A DNA stretch of 64,000 nucleotides, taken from assembly GCF_001905725.1 (NCBI RefSeq), contig NZ_LIWB01000027.1, positions 1 through 64,000 on the forward strand, in the 5' to 3' direction. The first letter of the stretch is position 1, and every line of letters starts with the position of its first letter. The notes beneath the pieces were generated by a model that was given only the letters and a program-made list of their open reading frames with translations, did no database searches and was not told where the DNA came from. Shown here piece after piece: positions 33,711 through 43,184 of this stretch. This DNA comes from Streptomyces sp. CB02400 (GTDB taxonomy: Bacteria; Actinomycetota; Actinomycetes; Streptomycetales; Streptomycetaceae). Made by a program: the position numbers and the translations under genes.

Positions 33711-34487
33711 TCAGCGGCCGAAGGTGTCGATGCCGGAGACGAGCCAGCGTCCGTCGCGGTGTACGACGTCGACGGCGAGCATGGCCCCCGCGTACACGCC
33801 CTCGTCCTCCGCGTCCTCCGCGTTCTTCGCGTTCTCCGCGTCCTTCGCGGTCCCGGCGGTGCTGACGCTGCTCTGGTCGGCGTAGACGAGGACCCGGGCC
33901 CGGTCGCCGTCGATCCGTTCGACCGCGCTCTCGGTGACCGTCGTGGTGATCACCGCCTTCTGTTCGTCGGCCCGCTCGCGGACGTCGGCGAGCAGGGCTC
34001 CGTGCTGGTCGACGGCCTTTCCCGTGAGGAGGTCCTCCGCGGCTTCCTCGAGGGCGCCGGGGTCGGTGTGGTCGTAGGAGAAGAGCGCGTCGACGGCCTT
34101 GGCCGTCTGTCCCTTGATCTCGCTGGTGCGGGCCAGGTCGGTCAGGGCGGTGTTGTGTCGCGCGGGGTCGTCCCGGAGCGCTTCGGCCTCCGCGTGCGCC
34201 CAGCCGGCGAAGCCGCCGAGGAGCACGGTCAGCGCGCAGAGCGCCACGAGGCCCACCGGTCGGCGCGGCCGGGTCCGGGTGGCCTTCTCGTCGTCGGCCG
34301 CGACCGGTTCCGCCGCCCGCGCGGAGGACGAGGACGAGGACGGGGCGCCGGAGGGGGTCAGGACTGCCGTGCCGCGCGTACGGGTCCGGCTCCCCGTGCT
34401 CTCCGGGGTCCCGGCGGAGACGGCGGGCCGGGTCTCGCGGGCCTGGCGGCGGCGCTGGCGGTTGATGTGGTGGCGGGTCGTCGACAT
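33711..34487 (-). CDS. Mce-associated membrane protein (fourth)
   Basis: This 258-residue protein has a long basic cytoplasmic N-tail, one membrane helix (VGLVALCALTVLLGGFAGWA, about 79-98) and an outer domain of the Mce-associated (Mas) type ending DGRWLVSGIDTFG. A run of ENAKNAEDAEDE precedes the last strand. Mas proteins are thought to assemble with Mce subunits; no enzyme motif is seen. It lies 49 bp after the preceding mas gene. Confidence 0.75.
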   Translation of the reverse strand: MSTTRHHINRQRRRQARETRPAVSAGTPESTGSRTRTRGTAVLTPSGAPSSSSSSARAAEPVAADDEKATRTRPRRPVGLVALCALTVLLGGFAGWAHAEAEALRDDPARHNTALTDLARTSEIKGQTAKAVDALFSYDHTDPGALEEAAEDLLTGKAVDQHGALLADVRERADEQKAVITTTVTESAVERIDGDRARVLVYADQSSVSTAGTAKDAENAKNAEDAEDEGVYAGAMLAVDVVHRDGRWLVSGIDTFGR

Positions 34488-34536
34488 GGTGCGGTGTCCT
34501 CCTCGGTGCGGCCGGCTGCCGCGGTACGGGACCGGG

Positions 34537-35085
34537 TCAGCCGGCCGATGTGCCGCCCACGGGTGCCTGGCCCAGGGCGCTCAGCTTCCACCGGCCGTCG
34601 GTCCGGGTGAGTTCGCCGAGCATGCGGCTGTCCTTGTCGGTCTTCGCGCCGTCGGACGCCTTGACGGTGATGCGCAGGGCGATCAGCACCCGGGCGCGGC
34701 CGGCCCGGTCGTCGAGTTCGGTGACGGCGCCCGACAGCACCCGGGCCGTGGTGACCGTTTTCGCCGCCTTCACCTGCTCGGCGAACTCCGCGCGTCCGGA
34801 GGACAGTTGTTCGTGCAGTTCACCGGTGGTCGACGACTCCCAGAGGTCGAGGCCCCGGTCCACGTCGCGGTGGTCGAGCGTGTTGAGGTTCTGCACGGCC
34901 TGCTCCCCGGCGGCGAGTGCCTCGTCCCGTTGCCCGGCGTACGCGGCCCGGTCGTCGTGGGCCGCGTGGTACCAGTCCTGACCGGCCCACGCGGCGAAGC
35001 CGCCCGCGACGAGGGTGAGGGCGAGGGCCAGGGCCGGCAGCGGCCGGGAGCGGGTTCCGGTGAGGGCGCGGACCACGCGTTCCAT
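34537..35085 (-). CDS. Mce-associated membrane protein (third)
   Basis: This 182-residue protein starts at ATG 35085. It has one N-terminal helix (LPALALALTLVAGGFAAWAG) and an outer Mas domain ending TDGRWKLSALGQAP. It is paralogous to its neighbours: each has a helix, a D-x-x-A-x-x-x-R-D-E-A-L-type helix, and a C-terminal W-x-(V/L/I) strand. It is 26 bp from the upstream gene, in the Mce operon. Confidence 0.75.
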   Translation of the reverse strand: MERVVRALTGTRSRPLPALALALTLVAGGFAAWAGQDWYHAAHDDRAAYAGQRDEALAAGEQAVQNLNTLDHRDVDRGLDLWESSTTGELHEQLSSGRAEFAEQVKAAKTVTTARVLSGAVTELDDRAGRARVLIALRITVKASDGAKTDKDSRMLGELTRTDGRWKLSALGQAPVGGTSAG

Positions 35086-35111
35086 GGGGTGCTCCAGTCT
35101 CCCGCGCACGT

Positions 35112-35834
35112 TCAGCGGGCCTTGATGTCGACGATCCGCCACCGGTCGTCCTCGAACCGGGCCGTGACGGTGAGCTGGGCCGCCGCGGTGGTGACCTCGC
35201 CCTCGCCCCCGCCCTTGTGGGAGGTCTGGTCGAGGAAGACCAGCAGACGGGCCTCGTCGCCGTCGAGTTCGACCACTCCGGTGCGGACGGCCCGGGTGCT
35301 CAGGGTGACGCGCTGCTCGGTGAGGTCGTCGCGGACCTGCTCGAAGAGGGTTTCGTACTGGCGGGCGGCGCGACCGTCGAGAACGGTGCGTGCGGAGCGC
35401 TCGGCGGCCGCGGTGCCGTCCGGTGTGTAGGAGAAGACACGGGCGAGGGCGTTGCCGACGTCGCCGGCGACGCGGGTGGTGGCCCCGGTGTCGGTGAGCG
35501 CGTGGTTCCGGGCGGACGCGGCCGACCTCAACTGGTGGGCACCGTGGAAGAAGCCGCAGCCACCGAGGACGAGCACCACGACGGCTGCGACGAGGGCGGC
35601 CCGCCGCAGCCGCCCGTCCGGCGGGCGGTGGGGGCGGGCACCGTCCGGCGCGTCCGCGGCGGACCCGGGCTCCTGCCCGCCCTCCTTCTCGGCGGACTCG
35701 GACTCGCCCCCGCCCTCCTTCTCGACGGACTCGGGCTCGCCCCCGCCCTCCCCCTCGGCGGGCGCGTCCGCAAAGTCCGCCTCCGCGCCGGGTTCCGGCG
35801 GTCCGCCCCTGCGCAGCAGTCGCGTCAACGTCAT
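35112..35834 (-). CDS. Mce-associated membrane protein (second)
   Basis: This 240-residue protein starts at ATG 35834, overlapping the previous gene by 4 bp. The acidic, repetitive cytoplasmic N-tail (EKEGGGESESAEKEGG) precedes one helix (AALVAAVVVLVLGGCGFF) and a Mas outer domain ending DDRWRIVDIKAR. The cysteine inside the helix is not in a proper lipobox. Confidence 0.75.
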   Translation of the reverse strand: MTLTRLLRRGGPPEPGAEADFADAPAEGEGGGEPESVEKEGGGESESAEKEGGQEPGSAADAPDGARPHRPPDGRLRRAALVAAVVVLVLGGCGFFHGAHQLRSAASARNHALTDTGATTRVAGDVGNALARVFSYTPDGTAAAERSARTVLDGRAARQYETLFEQVRDDLTEQRVTLSTRAVRTGVVELDGDEARLLVFLDQTSHKGGGEGEVTTAAAQLTVTARFEDDRWRIVDIKAR

Positions 35835-36346
35835 CGGTCGCCGTCCTCCTTCTCGCCCTCGACCGGTACCGCGCTCAGCGCCCTCACCTTCCACTCCCCC
35901 TCGCCCGTGCGGGCCAGGACCGCCTCCAGGCGCTTGCGGTCGGTGGTCGGCCTCTTCGTCCCGGCGGGTGTGACCTCGACGCGGACGGTGGCGATGAGCT
36001 TGGCCGTGCCGGACCGTGTGTCGAGCGCGGTGACGGCGGCCTCGGTGACCGTGCCGCGCGCCGAGGCGCCCGCCTCGGCGTCGGTACGGCCCAACTCCTC
36101 GCGCAGCGGCCCGGTGGAGGCGGCGCGCCAGGCCCGGATGCCCTGCTCCGCCCGCTGCCGGGTGGAGGCGTCGAGCGTGGTGAGCACCGCGATGCCCGCC
36201 CGTCCGTCGGCGAGCGCCTCGTCCCGCTCCCGGCCGTACGCGAGCGAGTCGTCGGTACGGGCCTGCGCGTACGTCCACGCGCCGGTACCGCAGAAGCCGA
36301 GGGCCAGTACGAGCCCCGCTCCGGTGAGGATCCGGGCCCTCCTCAT
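35831..36346 (-). CDS. Mce-associated membrane protein (first)
   Basis: This 171-residue protein has one N-terminal membrane helix (ILTGAGLVLALGFCGTGAW) and a Mas outer domain ending EGEWKVRALSAVPV. ATG 36346 overlaps the mceF stop by 4 bp. It is the first of four consecutive Mas-type genes after the six Mce proteins. Confidence 0.75.
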   Translation of the reverse strand: MRRARILTGAGLVLALGFCGTGAWTYAQARTDDSLAYGRERDEALADGRAGIAVLTTLDASTRQRAEQGIRAWRAASTGPLREELGRTDAEAGASARGTVTEAAVTALDTRSGTAKLIATVRVEVTPAGTKRPTTDRKRLEAVLARTGEGEWKVRALSAVPVEGEKEDGDR

Positions 36347-37623
36347 CGCGAACCGCCGGCGGCCGGGGTGAGGAGTCCCGACAGGTCCGCCGGTGCCTCG
36401 CCGCTCCGTCCGGGCAGGGCGAGTGCGCCGGGGAGCGCCGTGGACCCGTCCTTCGCCGGTGTCCCGCCGCCGCCCGAGGGCAGGGAGCCGGGCCTGGCCG
36501 GTTCGGGCACCGCGCCGCCCTTCGGGGCGTTCGCCGAACCACGTACGTTCGACCCGCCCGAGGCCGGGGCGGTGCAGGCCGCGCCGGTGTTGAGGGCGGG
36601 TGCGGTGCCGAGGTCGAGGCCGTTGCGGTAGCGCGTGGCGCCGTATCCGTCGGTGCAGGGCAGGGGGGTGAAGAAGGTGACGGCCATGCCGAGGTTCAGC
36701 TTCCCTCCGTCGACGGCGGTGGCGCCGGCGGCGACGGCCGCCGGGTACTTCACGAGGAGTTCCTCGATGCCGCGCTGCCGGGTGACGGCGACCTCGGAGG
36801 TGGTGAGGAGGTTGGCGAGGACGACGCCGAGGCTCGGGTCGAGGTCCCGCAGCAGGCCGCTGACCTGGGTGGCTGCCTCGGGGGTGACCGCGAGGAGGCG
36901 GCGCAGGTCGGCGTCGGAGCCCTTGAGGGCACGGGCCAGTTCCTCCGCCCCGGTGGCGAAGTCGCGGATGGCCTTCGCCTCCTGGGCCTGGGTGCGCAGG
37001 ACGGTCTCGCCGTCGTTGATGAGCAGGGTGGTGGACGGCAGGGCGCGGTCGGCGGCCTCGACGAAGTCGCCGCCGCTGTCGAGCAGCGCCTGGAGGTCGT
37101 CGCCGTGCCCTTCGAAGGCCTTGCCGAACTCGTCGACGACCGTGCGCAGATCCTCCAGCGGGACGGAACTCACGAGTTCGTCGACGCTGGTGAGGACGTC
37201 GGTGACGGGTGCGGGCACCTGGGTGTCGGCCTGTTCGACGCGGGTGCCGTCGGCGAGGTAGGGGGAGCCGTCGCTCTCGGGCCGCAGGTCGATGTACTGC
37301 TCGCCGACGGCGGAGAGTCCGGCGACCACGGCCTTGGTGTCGGCGGGGATGCGGGGGGCGGACTTCTTGATGCGGAGTTCGGCGACGACGCCGTCGGCGG
37401 TGAGGCCGATCGGGCCGACGCGGCCCACCGAGACGCCCCGGTAGGTGACGTCGGAGTGGGTGAACAGGCCTCCCGTGTGCGGGAGTCGCACGTCCACCGT
37501 GTAGTAGTCGGCGACGCCCACGTACCGGCCGAGGTCGGCGTAGCGGATGCCGAGGAAGGAGAGGGCGAGGACGGCGATGAGGAGGAAGGCGAGGTTCTTC
37601 AGCCGTACGGCGAGGGTGATCAC
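36343..37623 (-). CDS. MCE-family protein, MceF position
   Basis: This 426-residue protein has an N-terminal helix (LAFLLIAVLALSFLGIRYA) and an MlaD/MCE domain (about 38-120: GGLFTHSDVTYRGVSVGRVG). A long helical region and a Pro/Gly/Ala-rich C-tail with a Cys pair (PLPCTDG, AACTAPA) follow. Mce subunits form hexameric tubes that carry lipids between wall and membrane. It is the last of six Mce genes, each overlapping the next by about 4 bp. Confidence 0.88.
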   Translation of the reverse strand: MITLAVRLKNLAFLLIAVLALSFLGIRYADLGRYVGVADYYTVDVRLPHTGGLFTHSDVTYRGVSVGRVGPIGLTADGVVAELRIKKSAPRIPADTKAVVAGLSAVGEQYIDLRPESDGSPYLADGTRVEQADTQVPAPVTDVLTSVDELVSSVPLEDLRTVVDEFGKAFEGHGDDLQALLDSGGDFVEAADRALPSTTLLINDGETVLRTQAQEAKAIRDFATGAEELARALKGSDADLRRLLAVTPEAATQVSGLLRDLDPSLGVVLANLLTTSEVAVTRQRGIEELLVKYPAAVAAGATAVDGGKLNLGMAVTFFTPLPCTDGYGATRYRNGLDLGTAPALNTGAACTAPASGGSNVRGSANAPKGGAVPEPARPGSLPSGGGGTPAKDGSTALPGALALPGRSGEAPADLSGLLTPAAGGSR

Positions 37624-38801
37624 CCGCGCTCACCTCCGGACCCGGACACGGAGGGCAGCGGCAGCGGCGAGGCGGGCCCCTTCTTCGCGGCCGGGTCCGC
37701 CCCGCCGTACACCGTCGCGGACGCGGACGGAGAAGGCGTGTCCTCGTCCACGATCGGCGGGATCACCTGTGTCCCCGGTACGGCGGCCATGTTCAGGTAC
37801 GCGTTGAGGTAGTCGCCCTTCACCCCGCGCAGCACCTCGTCGGTGAACGGGTACGTCACCAGCACCTGGAGCGAGTCGGGCAGGTCCGTGCCCGCGTCGG
37901 CGAGCGCCTTCAGCGTCGGCGCGATGGCCTTGAGGTCGGCGATCATGTCGTCCTTGCTCGCGTTGATGGTGGAGACGGCGACGCCGGAGAGCGTGTCGAG
38001 GGAGCGCAGCATGGTCAGCAGTGAGCCGCGCTGCTTCTCCAGCGTCTTCAGTCCGGGCGAGAGGTCGGTGAGGACGGTGCCGACGTCGTCCTTGCGGGTG
38101 GCGAGGGTCGAGGAGAGCCGGTTGACGGCGTCGAGGGCGTCGGTGATGTCTCCCCGGTGGTCGTCGAGGTCGCCCACCAGGGTGTCGACCCGTTTCAGCA
38201 TGGAGCGGACCTCGGGTTCGCGTCCGCCGAGGGCCGCGTTGAGTTCCTGGGTGATGGTCTTGAGCTGGTTGACGCCGCCGCCGTTGAGGAGCAGGGACAG
38301 CGCGCCGAACACCTCCTCGACCTCGGTGTTGCGGCTGGTGCGGGCCAGCGGGATGACGTTCCCGTCCGCCAGCCTGCCGGCTCCGGTCTCCTTGGCGGGT
38401 GCGACGAGCTGGATGTACTTCTCGCCCAGCAGGCTGGACTGTTCGAGCCGTGCGGTGGCGTCGGCGGGCAGCCGCACATCGCCGTTGATCTCCATGGTGA
38501 CGCGGGCCGACCAGTCGTCGCGGCCGAGTTCGATGCCGGTGATCCGGCCGACGGCGACGTCGTCGACCTTCACCGCGGCGTGCGGGACCAGGTTGAGCAC
38601 GTCGTGGAGTTCCGCGGTGACGGTGTAGGGGTGGTCGCCGAGGTCGGCGCCGCCGGGCAGCGGCAGGTCCTCGATGCCGTCGAAGCGCGGTGCTCCGACG
38701 GTGACCGCGCCGAGGGCGAGGGTGAAGCCGAGGCCGAGGGCGACCAGTCCGCCCGCGGTGAGGCCCACGGCCCGGCCCGTGGTGAGCGTGTCGCGCTTCA
38801 T
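37620..38801 (-). CDS. MCE-family protein, MceE position
   Basis: This 393-residue protein starts at ATG 38801. An N-terminal helix, an MCE domain (LNLVPHAAVKVDDVAVGRIT, SLLGEKYIQL) and a long helical region are present; the C-tail is Pro/Ser rich. Mycobacterial MceE proteins are often lipoproteins, but no lipobox cysteine is present here, so it should be held by the uncleaved helix. Confidence 0.88.
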   Translation of the reverse strand: MKRDTLTTGRAVGLTAGGLVALGLGFTLALGAVTVGAPRFDGIEDLPLPGGADLGDHPYTVTAELHDVLNLVPHAAVKVDDVAVGRITGIELGRDDWSARVTMEINGDVRLPADATARLEQSSLLGEKYIQLVAPAKETGAGRLADGNVIPLARTSRNTEVEEVFGALSLLLNGGGVNQLKTITQELNAALGGREPEVRSMLKRVDTLVGDLDDHRGDITDALDAVNRLSSTLATRKDDVGTVLTDLSPGLKTLEKQRGSLLTMLRSLDTLSGVAVSTINASKDDMIADLKAIAPTLKALADAGTDLPDSLQVLVTYPFTDEVLRGVKGDYLNAYLNMAAVPGTQVIPPIVDEDTPSPSASATVYGGADPAAKKGPASPLPLPSVSGSGGERG

Positions 38802-39820
38802 CGGCCGCCCCCCTTCCGCCCGTCGGTCGCACCGGCCACGGGCAGCGGCAGCAGCGGGCCGCCGATGCTGATCTCGTTGAGGTTGGCGCGGCCGTCGAGG
38901 GTGCGGGTGTCGGGGTTGTAGGCGTTGACGACGTTGCCGGCGGCCAGCGGCGCCACGTCCAGCGCCTCGGCCAGCGAGGCCCGTTGTTCGACCAGGGTCC
39001 GGGTGATGGGGACGAGCCGGTCGACGTTCTTCTTCAGTTCGCCCCGGTTGTCCTCGATGAAGGTCTTGACCTGGCCGAGGGCCTTGCCGAGTTCCTCCAG
39101 CGCGCCGGTGAGGTCGTCCTTGTTGTCGGCGAAGAAGCCGACGACCTCGTCCAGGCGTTCCTGCGCGGTGCGCACGTCGGTGTCCTTGTTCTTCAGCATG
39201 GTGGTGAAGGTCTGGAGGCTGCTGAGCGTCTTGAACAGGTCGCCGCTGCTGCCGTCGAGGGTCTTGGCCGCCTTGCCGAACTCCTCGACGCTCTCGCCGA
39301 TGGCCTCGCCGTTGCCGTCGAGGTTGGCGGCGCCGGTCCTCAGCAGTTCGGACAGGGCGCCGTCGGCGTTGGCGCCGTCCGGGCCGAGGGCCTCGCCGAG
39401 TTCGGTGATCGACTCGTAGATCTGGTCGATCTCGACGGGGAGGCGGTTGCGCGAGGCGGGCAGCACGGCGCCGTCGGCGAGGGCGGGACCCGTGCTGTGG
39501 GCGGGGGTGAGCTGCACGTAGCGGTCGGCGACGACACTCGGCGCGACGACGACGGCCCGCGCGCCCTCGGGGACCTTGATCCCCTCGTCCAGGCGGAGGC
39601 CGACGCGGACCGTGGTGCCCTCGGGCCGCACCGACTCCACCTCGCCGACCCGTACCCCGAGGACGCGCAGGTCGGATCCGGCGTAAATGCCGGTGGCGCG
39701 GTCGAAGTAGGCGGTGATGCGGGTGCCGTCGGATTCGAGGGCCCGGACGGTGGCCACGCCGCCGGCGGCGAGCACCAGGAAGGCCAGCACGCCGGTGAGG
39801 ATCTTTCCGCGTCGGTTCAT
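38798..39820 (-). CDS. MCE-family protein, MceD position
   Basis: This 340-residue protein starts at ATG 39820; a GTG at 39823 is an alternative. A helix (GVLAFLVLAAGGVATVRAL), an MCE domain (GIYAGSDLRVLGVRVGEVE, VVADRYVQLTP) and helical repeats follow. The start overlaps the mceC stop (TGATG), so translation is coupled. Confidence 0.88.
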   Translation of the reverse strand: MNRRGKILTGVLAFLVLAAGGVATVRALESDGTRITAYFDRATGIYAGSDLRVLGVRVGEVESVRPEGTTVRVGLRLDEGIKVPEGARAVVVAPSVVADRYVQLTPAHSTGPALADGAVLPASRNRLPVEIDQIYESITELGEALGPDGANADGALSELLRTGAANLDGNGEAIGESVEEFGKAAKTLDGSSGDLFKTLSSLQTFTTMLKNKDTDVRTAQERLDEVVGFFADNKDDLTGALEELGKALGQVKTFIEDNRGELKKNVDRLVPITRTLVEQRASLAEALDVAPLAAGNVVNAYNPDTRTLDGRANLNEISIGGPLLPLPVAGATDGRKGGGR

Positions 39821-40860
39821 CACTCACCGCTCCCCTGGGCCGCCGCCGGCTGTTTCGGCGGCAGGCATCCGGTCTCGGGCTGGGAGGTCTCGGGCAGGTA
39901 GTCGCGGGGCACCACACCGCACAGGTAGCTGTCGAACCAGCGGCCGTTGCCGAGGGTGTTGCCGACCAGGCGGTAGTACGGGCCGACCAGCGCGAGGGTC
40001 TTGCCGAGCTGGGTGTTGTTCTCCTCCAGGACACCGGTGACGCGGCTGAGGGCCTTGAGGGTGGGGCCGAGCTGCTTCTCGTTGTCCTCGACGAGGCCGC
40101 CGAGTTCGGTGCCGAGGTCCTTGCTGCCCTTGAGCAGGGCTTTGATGGCGGCGCGGCGGTCCCTCAGTTCGCCGAGCAGGGAGCCGCCGTCCTCGATGAG
40201 GGTCTCGAAGCTGGACTTCCTGTTCTCCAGCGTCTTGGTGAACCTGGCGCTGCCCTTGAGGAGTTCGGAGAGTTCCGCGTCGCGCTCGGAGACGGACCTC
40301 GACAGGTCGGACAGGCCGGTGGCGGCCTTGCGCACATGCGGCGGGGAGTCCTCGAAGGTGTCGGAGATGGTCTCGAAGCTCTCCGCGAGCCGCCGCGTGT
40401 CGATGTCGTCGACGGTGCCGCTGAGGTCCTGGAACGCCTGGGTCACGTCGTAGGGGGAGGTGGTGCGGGTCAGCGGGATGCGGCTGCCGGGGTCCTGCCG
40501 GCCGGAGCCGAGCGGGTCGAGCGCCAGGTACTTGTCGCCGAGGACGGTCCTGATGGCGATGGCGGCGGTCGTGCGGTCGCCGAGCCAGGCGTCCTCGACC
40601 TCGAAGGTGACCTTCACCTTGGCGCCGTCGAGTGCGACGCCGGTGACCCGGCCGACCTTGACGCCGGCGATGCGCACCTCGTCGCCCTCGTCCAGGCCCG
40701 CCGCCTCGGAGAAGTCGGCGCTGTAGGCGGTGCCACCGCCGAACGGGAGCCGGTCCACGTTGTAGGCGAGGAGGGCGATCAGGGTGAGGACGAGCAGCCC
40801 CACGACGCCGACGGCGACGGGGTCGCGCTCTTTCACGGGTTTGATGCGCGGGCGCTTCAT
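39820..40860 (-). CDS. MCE-family protein, MceC position
   Basis: This 346-residue protein has a basic start, a helix (VAVGVVGLLVLTLIALLAY), an MCE domain (GLDEGDEVRIAGVKVGRVTG, TVLGDKYLAL), then a long coiled helix region and a short Pro/Gln tail with two cysteines. It overlaps both neighbours in the operon. Confidence 0.88.
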   Translation of the reverse strand: MKRPRIKPVKERDPVAVGVVGLLVLTLIALLAYNVDRLPFGGGTAYSADFSEAAGLDEGDEVRIAGVKVGRVTGVALDGAKVKVTFEVEDAWLGDRTTAAIAIRTVLGDKYLALDPLGSGRQDPGSRIPLTRTTSPYDVTQAFQDLSGTVDDIDTRRLAESFETISDTFEDSPPHVRKAATGLSDLSRSVSERDAELSELLKGSARFTKTLENRKSSFETLIEDGGSLLGELRDRRAAIKALLKGSKDLGTELGGLVEDNEKQLGPTLKALSRVTGVLEENNTQLGKTLALVGPYYRLVGNTLGNGRWFDSYLCGVVPRDYLPETSQPETGCLPPKQPAAAQGSGE

Positions 40861-41921
40861 CCGCGGCACCTCGATTCGGTGATCGCGATGCCGGTCGGCG
40901 GTTCGGAGCCGTCGGAGGTGGTGACTCCGCTCACGCGCGCCTCGCAGAGGTAGAGGTTGAACCACGATCCGTAGGAGGACAGACGGGCCAGGGCGGTCAT
41001 CTTGGCGGGGGTCTTCTCGAGGAAGTCCTCGATCTGCGGGGTGTGCTCGCCGAGGTTCGTCGAGAGCCGGCCCAGTTCGCGGATGTCCTGCTCGAGGGGC
41101 TCCCGTCCGTCCTCGAGGAGGTCGGCGGTGACGGTGGTCAGGTCGCCCATGGCCGCGACGGCCTTGCCGAGGGGTTCGCGGTCCTCGTTGAAGCCGGTGA
41201 CGAGTTCCTGGAGGGTGACGACGAGGTCGTCGAAGCTGTCCTCGCGGTCGTTGAGGGTGTCCAGGACGGTGGTGAGGTTCCCGACGACCTGGCCGATCAC
41301 CTCGTCCTTGGCGGCGACGGTCGTACTGAGCGAGCCGATGTGGCGGATCAGGCTGTCGACGGTGGCGCCCTCGCCCTGGAGCACCTGCACGATCGATCCG
41401 GCGAGTTCGTTGACGTCCTTCGGGGAGAGCCCTTCGAACAGCGGTTTGAAGCCGTTGAAGAGCAGGGTCAGGTCGAGCGCGGGCGTGGTGCGCTCCAGCG
41501 GGACGGTGCCGCCCTCCTCCAGGGTGCCGGTGAGGTCGCCGCTGCCGCGGCCGAGGGAGACGTAGCGCTGGCCGACCATGTTGAGGTACTTCACCGCGGC
41601 GGTGGTCGACCGGGGCAGCCTGCGGTCGTCGCGGACGGTGAAGGTGACCTGCGCGGTGCGCCGTTCCACCACGCGTACGTCGGTGACCTCGCCGACCTCC
41701 ACCCCGGAGATCCGTACGCTGTCGCCGTCGACGAGTCCGGTGACGTCGGTGAACAGGGCCTTGTAGGTGGTGGTGCCGGTGTCGGAGCCGACGCCGGTGT
41801 TGGCGACGCCGATGCCGAGCACGGTCGTGGCGAGGGCGGTGACCACCACGAAGGCGAGGGACTTGAGCAGCGGCCCGGTCAGCGGGCGGCGCCGGGTGTG
41901 CGCGTCGTCGGCGGTGGTCAT
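40857..41921 (-). CDS. MCE-family protein, MceB position
   Basis: This 354-residue protein has a helix (LKSLAFVVVTALATTVLGIG), an MCE domain (GLVDGDSVRISGVEVGEVTD, NMVGQRYVSL), a helical region and a C-terminal segment with conserved cysteines (YLCEARVSG, SRCRG). ATGA-type overlaps occur with both neighbours. Confidence 0.88.
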   Translation of the reverse strand: MTTADDAHTRRRPLTGPLLKSLAFVVVTALATTVLGIGVANTGVGSDTGTTTYKALFTDVTGLVDGDSVRISGVEVGEVTDVRVVERRTAQVTFTVRDDRRLPRSTTAAVKYLNMVGQRYVSLGRGSGDLTGTLEEGGTVPLERTTPALDLTLLFNGFKPLFEGLSPKDVNELAGSIVQVLQGEGATVDSLIRHIGSLSTTVAAKDEVIGQVVGNLTTVLDTLNDREDSFDDLVVTLQELVTGFNEDREPLGKAVAAMGDLTTVTADLLEDGREPLEQDIRELGRLSTNLGEHTPQIEDFLEKTPAKMTALARLSSYGSWFNLYLCEARVSGVTTSDGSEPPTGIAITESRCRG

Positions 41922-43183
41922 CCGAGGGTCACCTCCGTACCGCGGTAGGCGGGGCCGACGAGCAGGCTGCTCCAGTCGGGCAGGTCGCCGGGGCTTTTCC
42001 CGGCGGCGGGGGCGAGGAGTTCGTTGACGAGGTCGTTCTCCGCCGGGGAGTTGGCGGGTCCGAGGTCCTGCTCGGCCGCGGGGCCGGCGGCCGGCGCGGT
42101 GGGCCGGGGAAGCGAGCCGAGGTAGGGCACGGAGGGGCAGCGGGGGCCGCCGCCGGAGTCGTACACCGGGGTGTCGCGGCCGGGGCGGTAGGCGCCGCGC
42201 GAGGCGACGGTGGTGACGTCGACGTGGATGCCGGGCCGGTCGGTGCCCTTGCCGAGCGCCTTGTCCATGGCCGGGACGAACTCGGCGAGGGTGCGCAGGG
42301 TGCAGGGGAAGGCCGAGGAGTACTCGGCGAGCAGTTCCAGGGTGGGCCGGCCGGCGGCGCCGAGCCGGATGACGTTGTCCTTGTTCTTCCGCAGGAAGGC
42401 CGTCACGTCCTCGGCCGTCCGGGTGGTGGCGCCGAGGGTGGCGGCGAGTTCGGCCTCCTGCTCGGCGAGGGTGCCGCTGGTGGTGGTGAAGTCGGTGAGC
42501 GCCGTGATGATGTCGGGCGCGGCGTCCGCGTAGACATGGCTGACCTTCACGAGTTCCTTGAGGTCACGGTTGAGGGCGGGCAGGTGGGGGTTGAACTCCT
42601 CCAGGTGCTCGTCCAGCAGGCTCAGCGTCTCGCCGAGCCGGCCCCCGCGGCCTTCCAGGGCCTGTGAGACGGCCGACAGGGTCGCGGAGAGCTTCTGCGG
42701 CTGGACGGCGGTGAGCATCGGCAGGACGTCGTCGAGCACCTGCTGGAGTTCGATGGCGTTCTCGGAGCGGTCCTGGGGGACGACGGCTCCGGCGGCCAGG
42801 GGTTCGGGCGAGGGGTTCTCGGGCGGTACGAGGGCCACGAACCGCTCGCCGAACAGGGTGGTCGGCAGCATCTGCGCGCGGGCGTCGGACGGTACGTCGT
42901 CCAGCGTGCCGGGCTTCATGGCGAGGGTGAGCCGGGCCCCGTCGCCGGTGGCGTCGATGGCGCGGACCTCGCCGACGACGACGCCGCGCAGTTTCACCTC
43001 GGCGCCCGGGTGCATCTGGTTGCCGGCGCTGCCGGTCTCGACGACCACCGGGTCGGACGCGGTGAACCTCTTGTCGTAGACGGCGACGGCCAGCCAGATC
43101 AGCAGGGCGGGCACCAGCACGAACACCACCCCGGCCAGCCGGTGGCGCAGCGTCTGTCCTCGGGTTCCTCGGGGTCCGCTCAT
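41918..43183 (-). CDS. MCE-family protein, MceA position
   Basis: This 421-residue protein has a helix (LAGVVFVLVPALLIWLAVAV), an MCE domain (QMHPGAEVKLRGVVVGEVRA, TLFGERFVAL), a long helical part and a Pro/Ala tail. It is first of the six Mce genes and starts 2 bp from the second permease. Confidence 0.88.
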   Translation of the reverse strand: MSGPRGTRGQTLRHRLAGVVFVLVPALLIWLAVAVYDKRFTASDPVVVETGSAGNQMHPGAEVKLRGVVVGEVRAIDATGDGARLTLAMKPGTLDDVPSDARAQMLPTTLFGERFVALVPPENPSPEPLAAGAVVPQDRSENAIELQQVLDDVLPMLTAVQPQKLSATLSAVSQALEGRGGRLGETLSLLDEHLEEFNPHLPALNRDLKELVKVSHVYADAAPDIITALTDFTTTSGTLAEQEAELAATLGATTRTAEDVTAFLRKNKDNVIRLGAAGRPTLELLAEYSSAFPCTLRTLAEFVPAMDKALGKGTDRPGIHVDVTTVASRGAYRPGRDTPVYDSGGGPRCPSVPYLGSLPRPTAPAAGPAAEQDLGPANSPAENDLVNELLAPAAGKSPGDLPDWSSLLVGPAYRGTEVTLG

Positions 43184-43184
43184 C

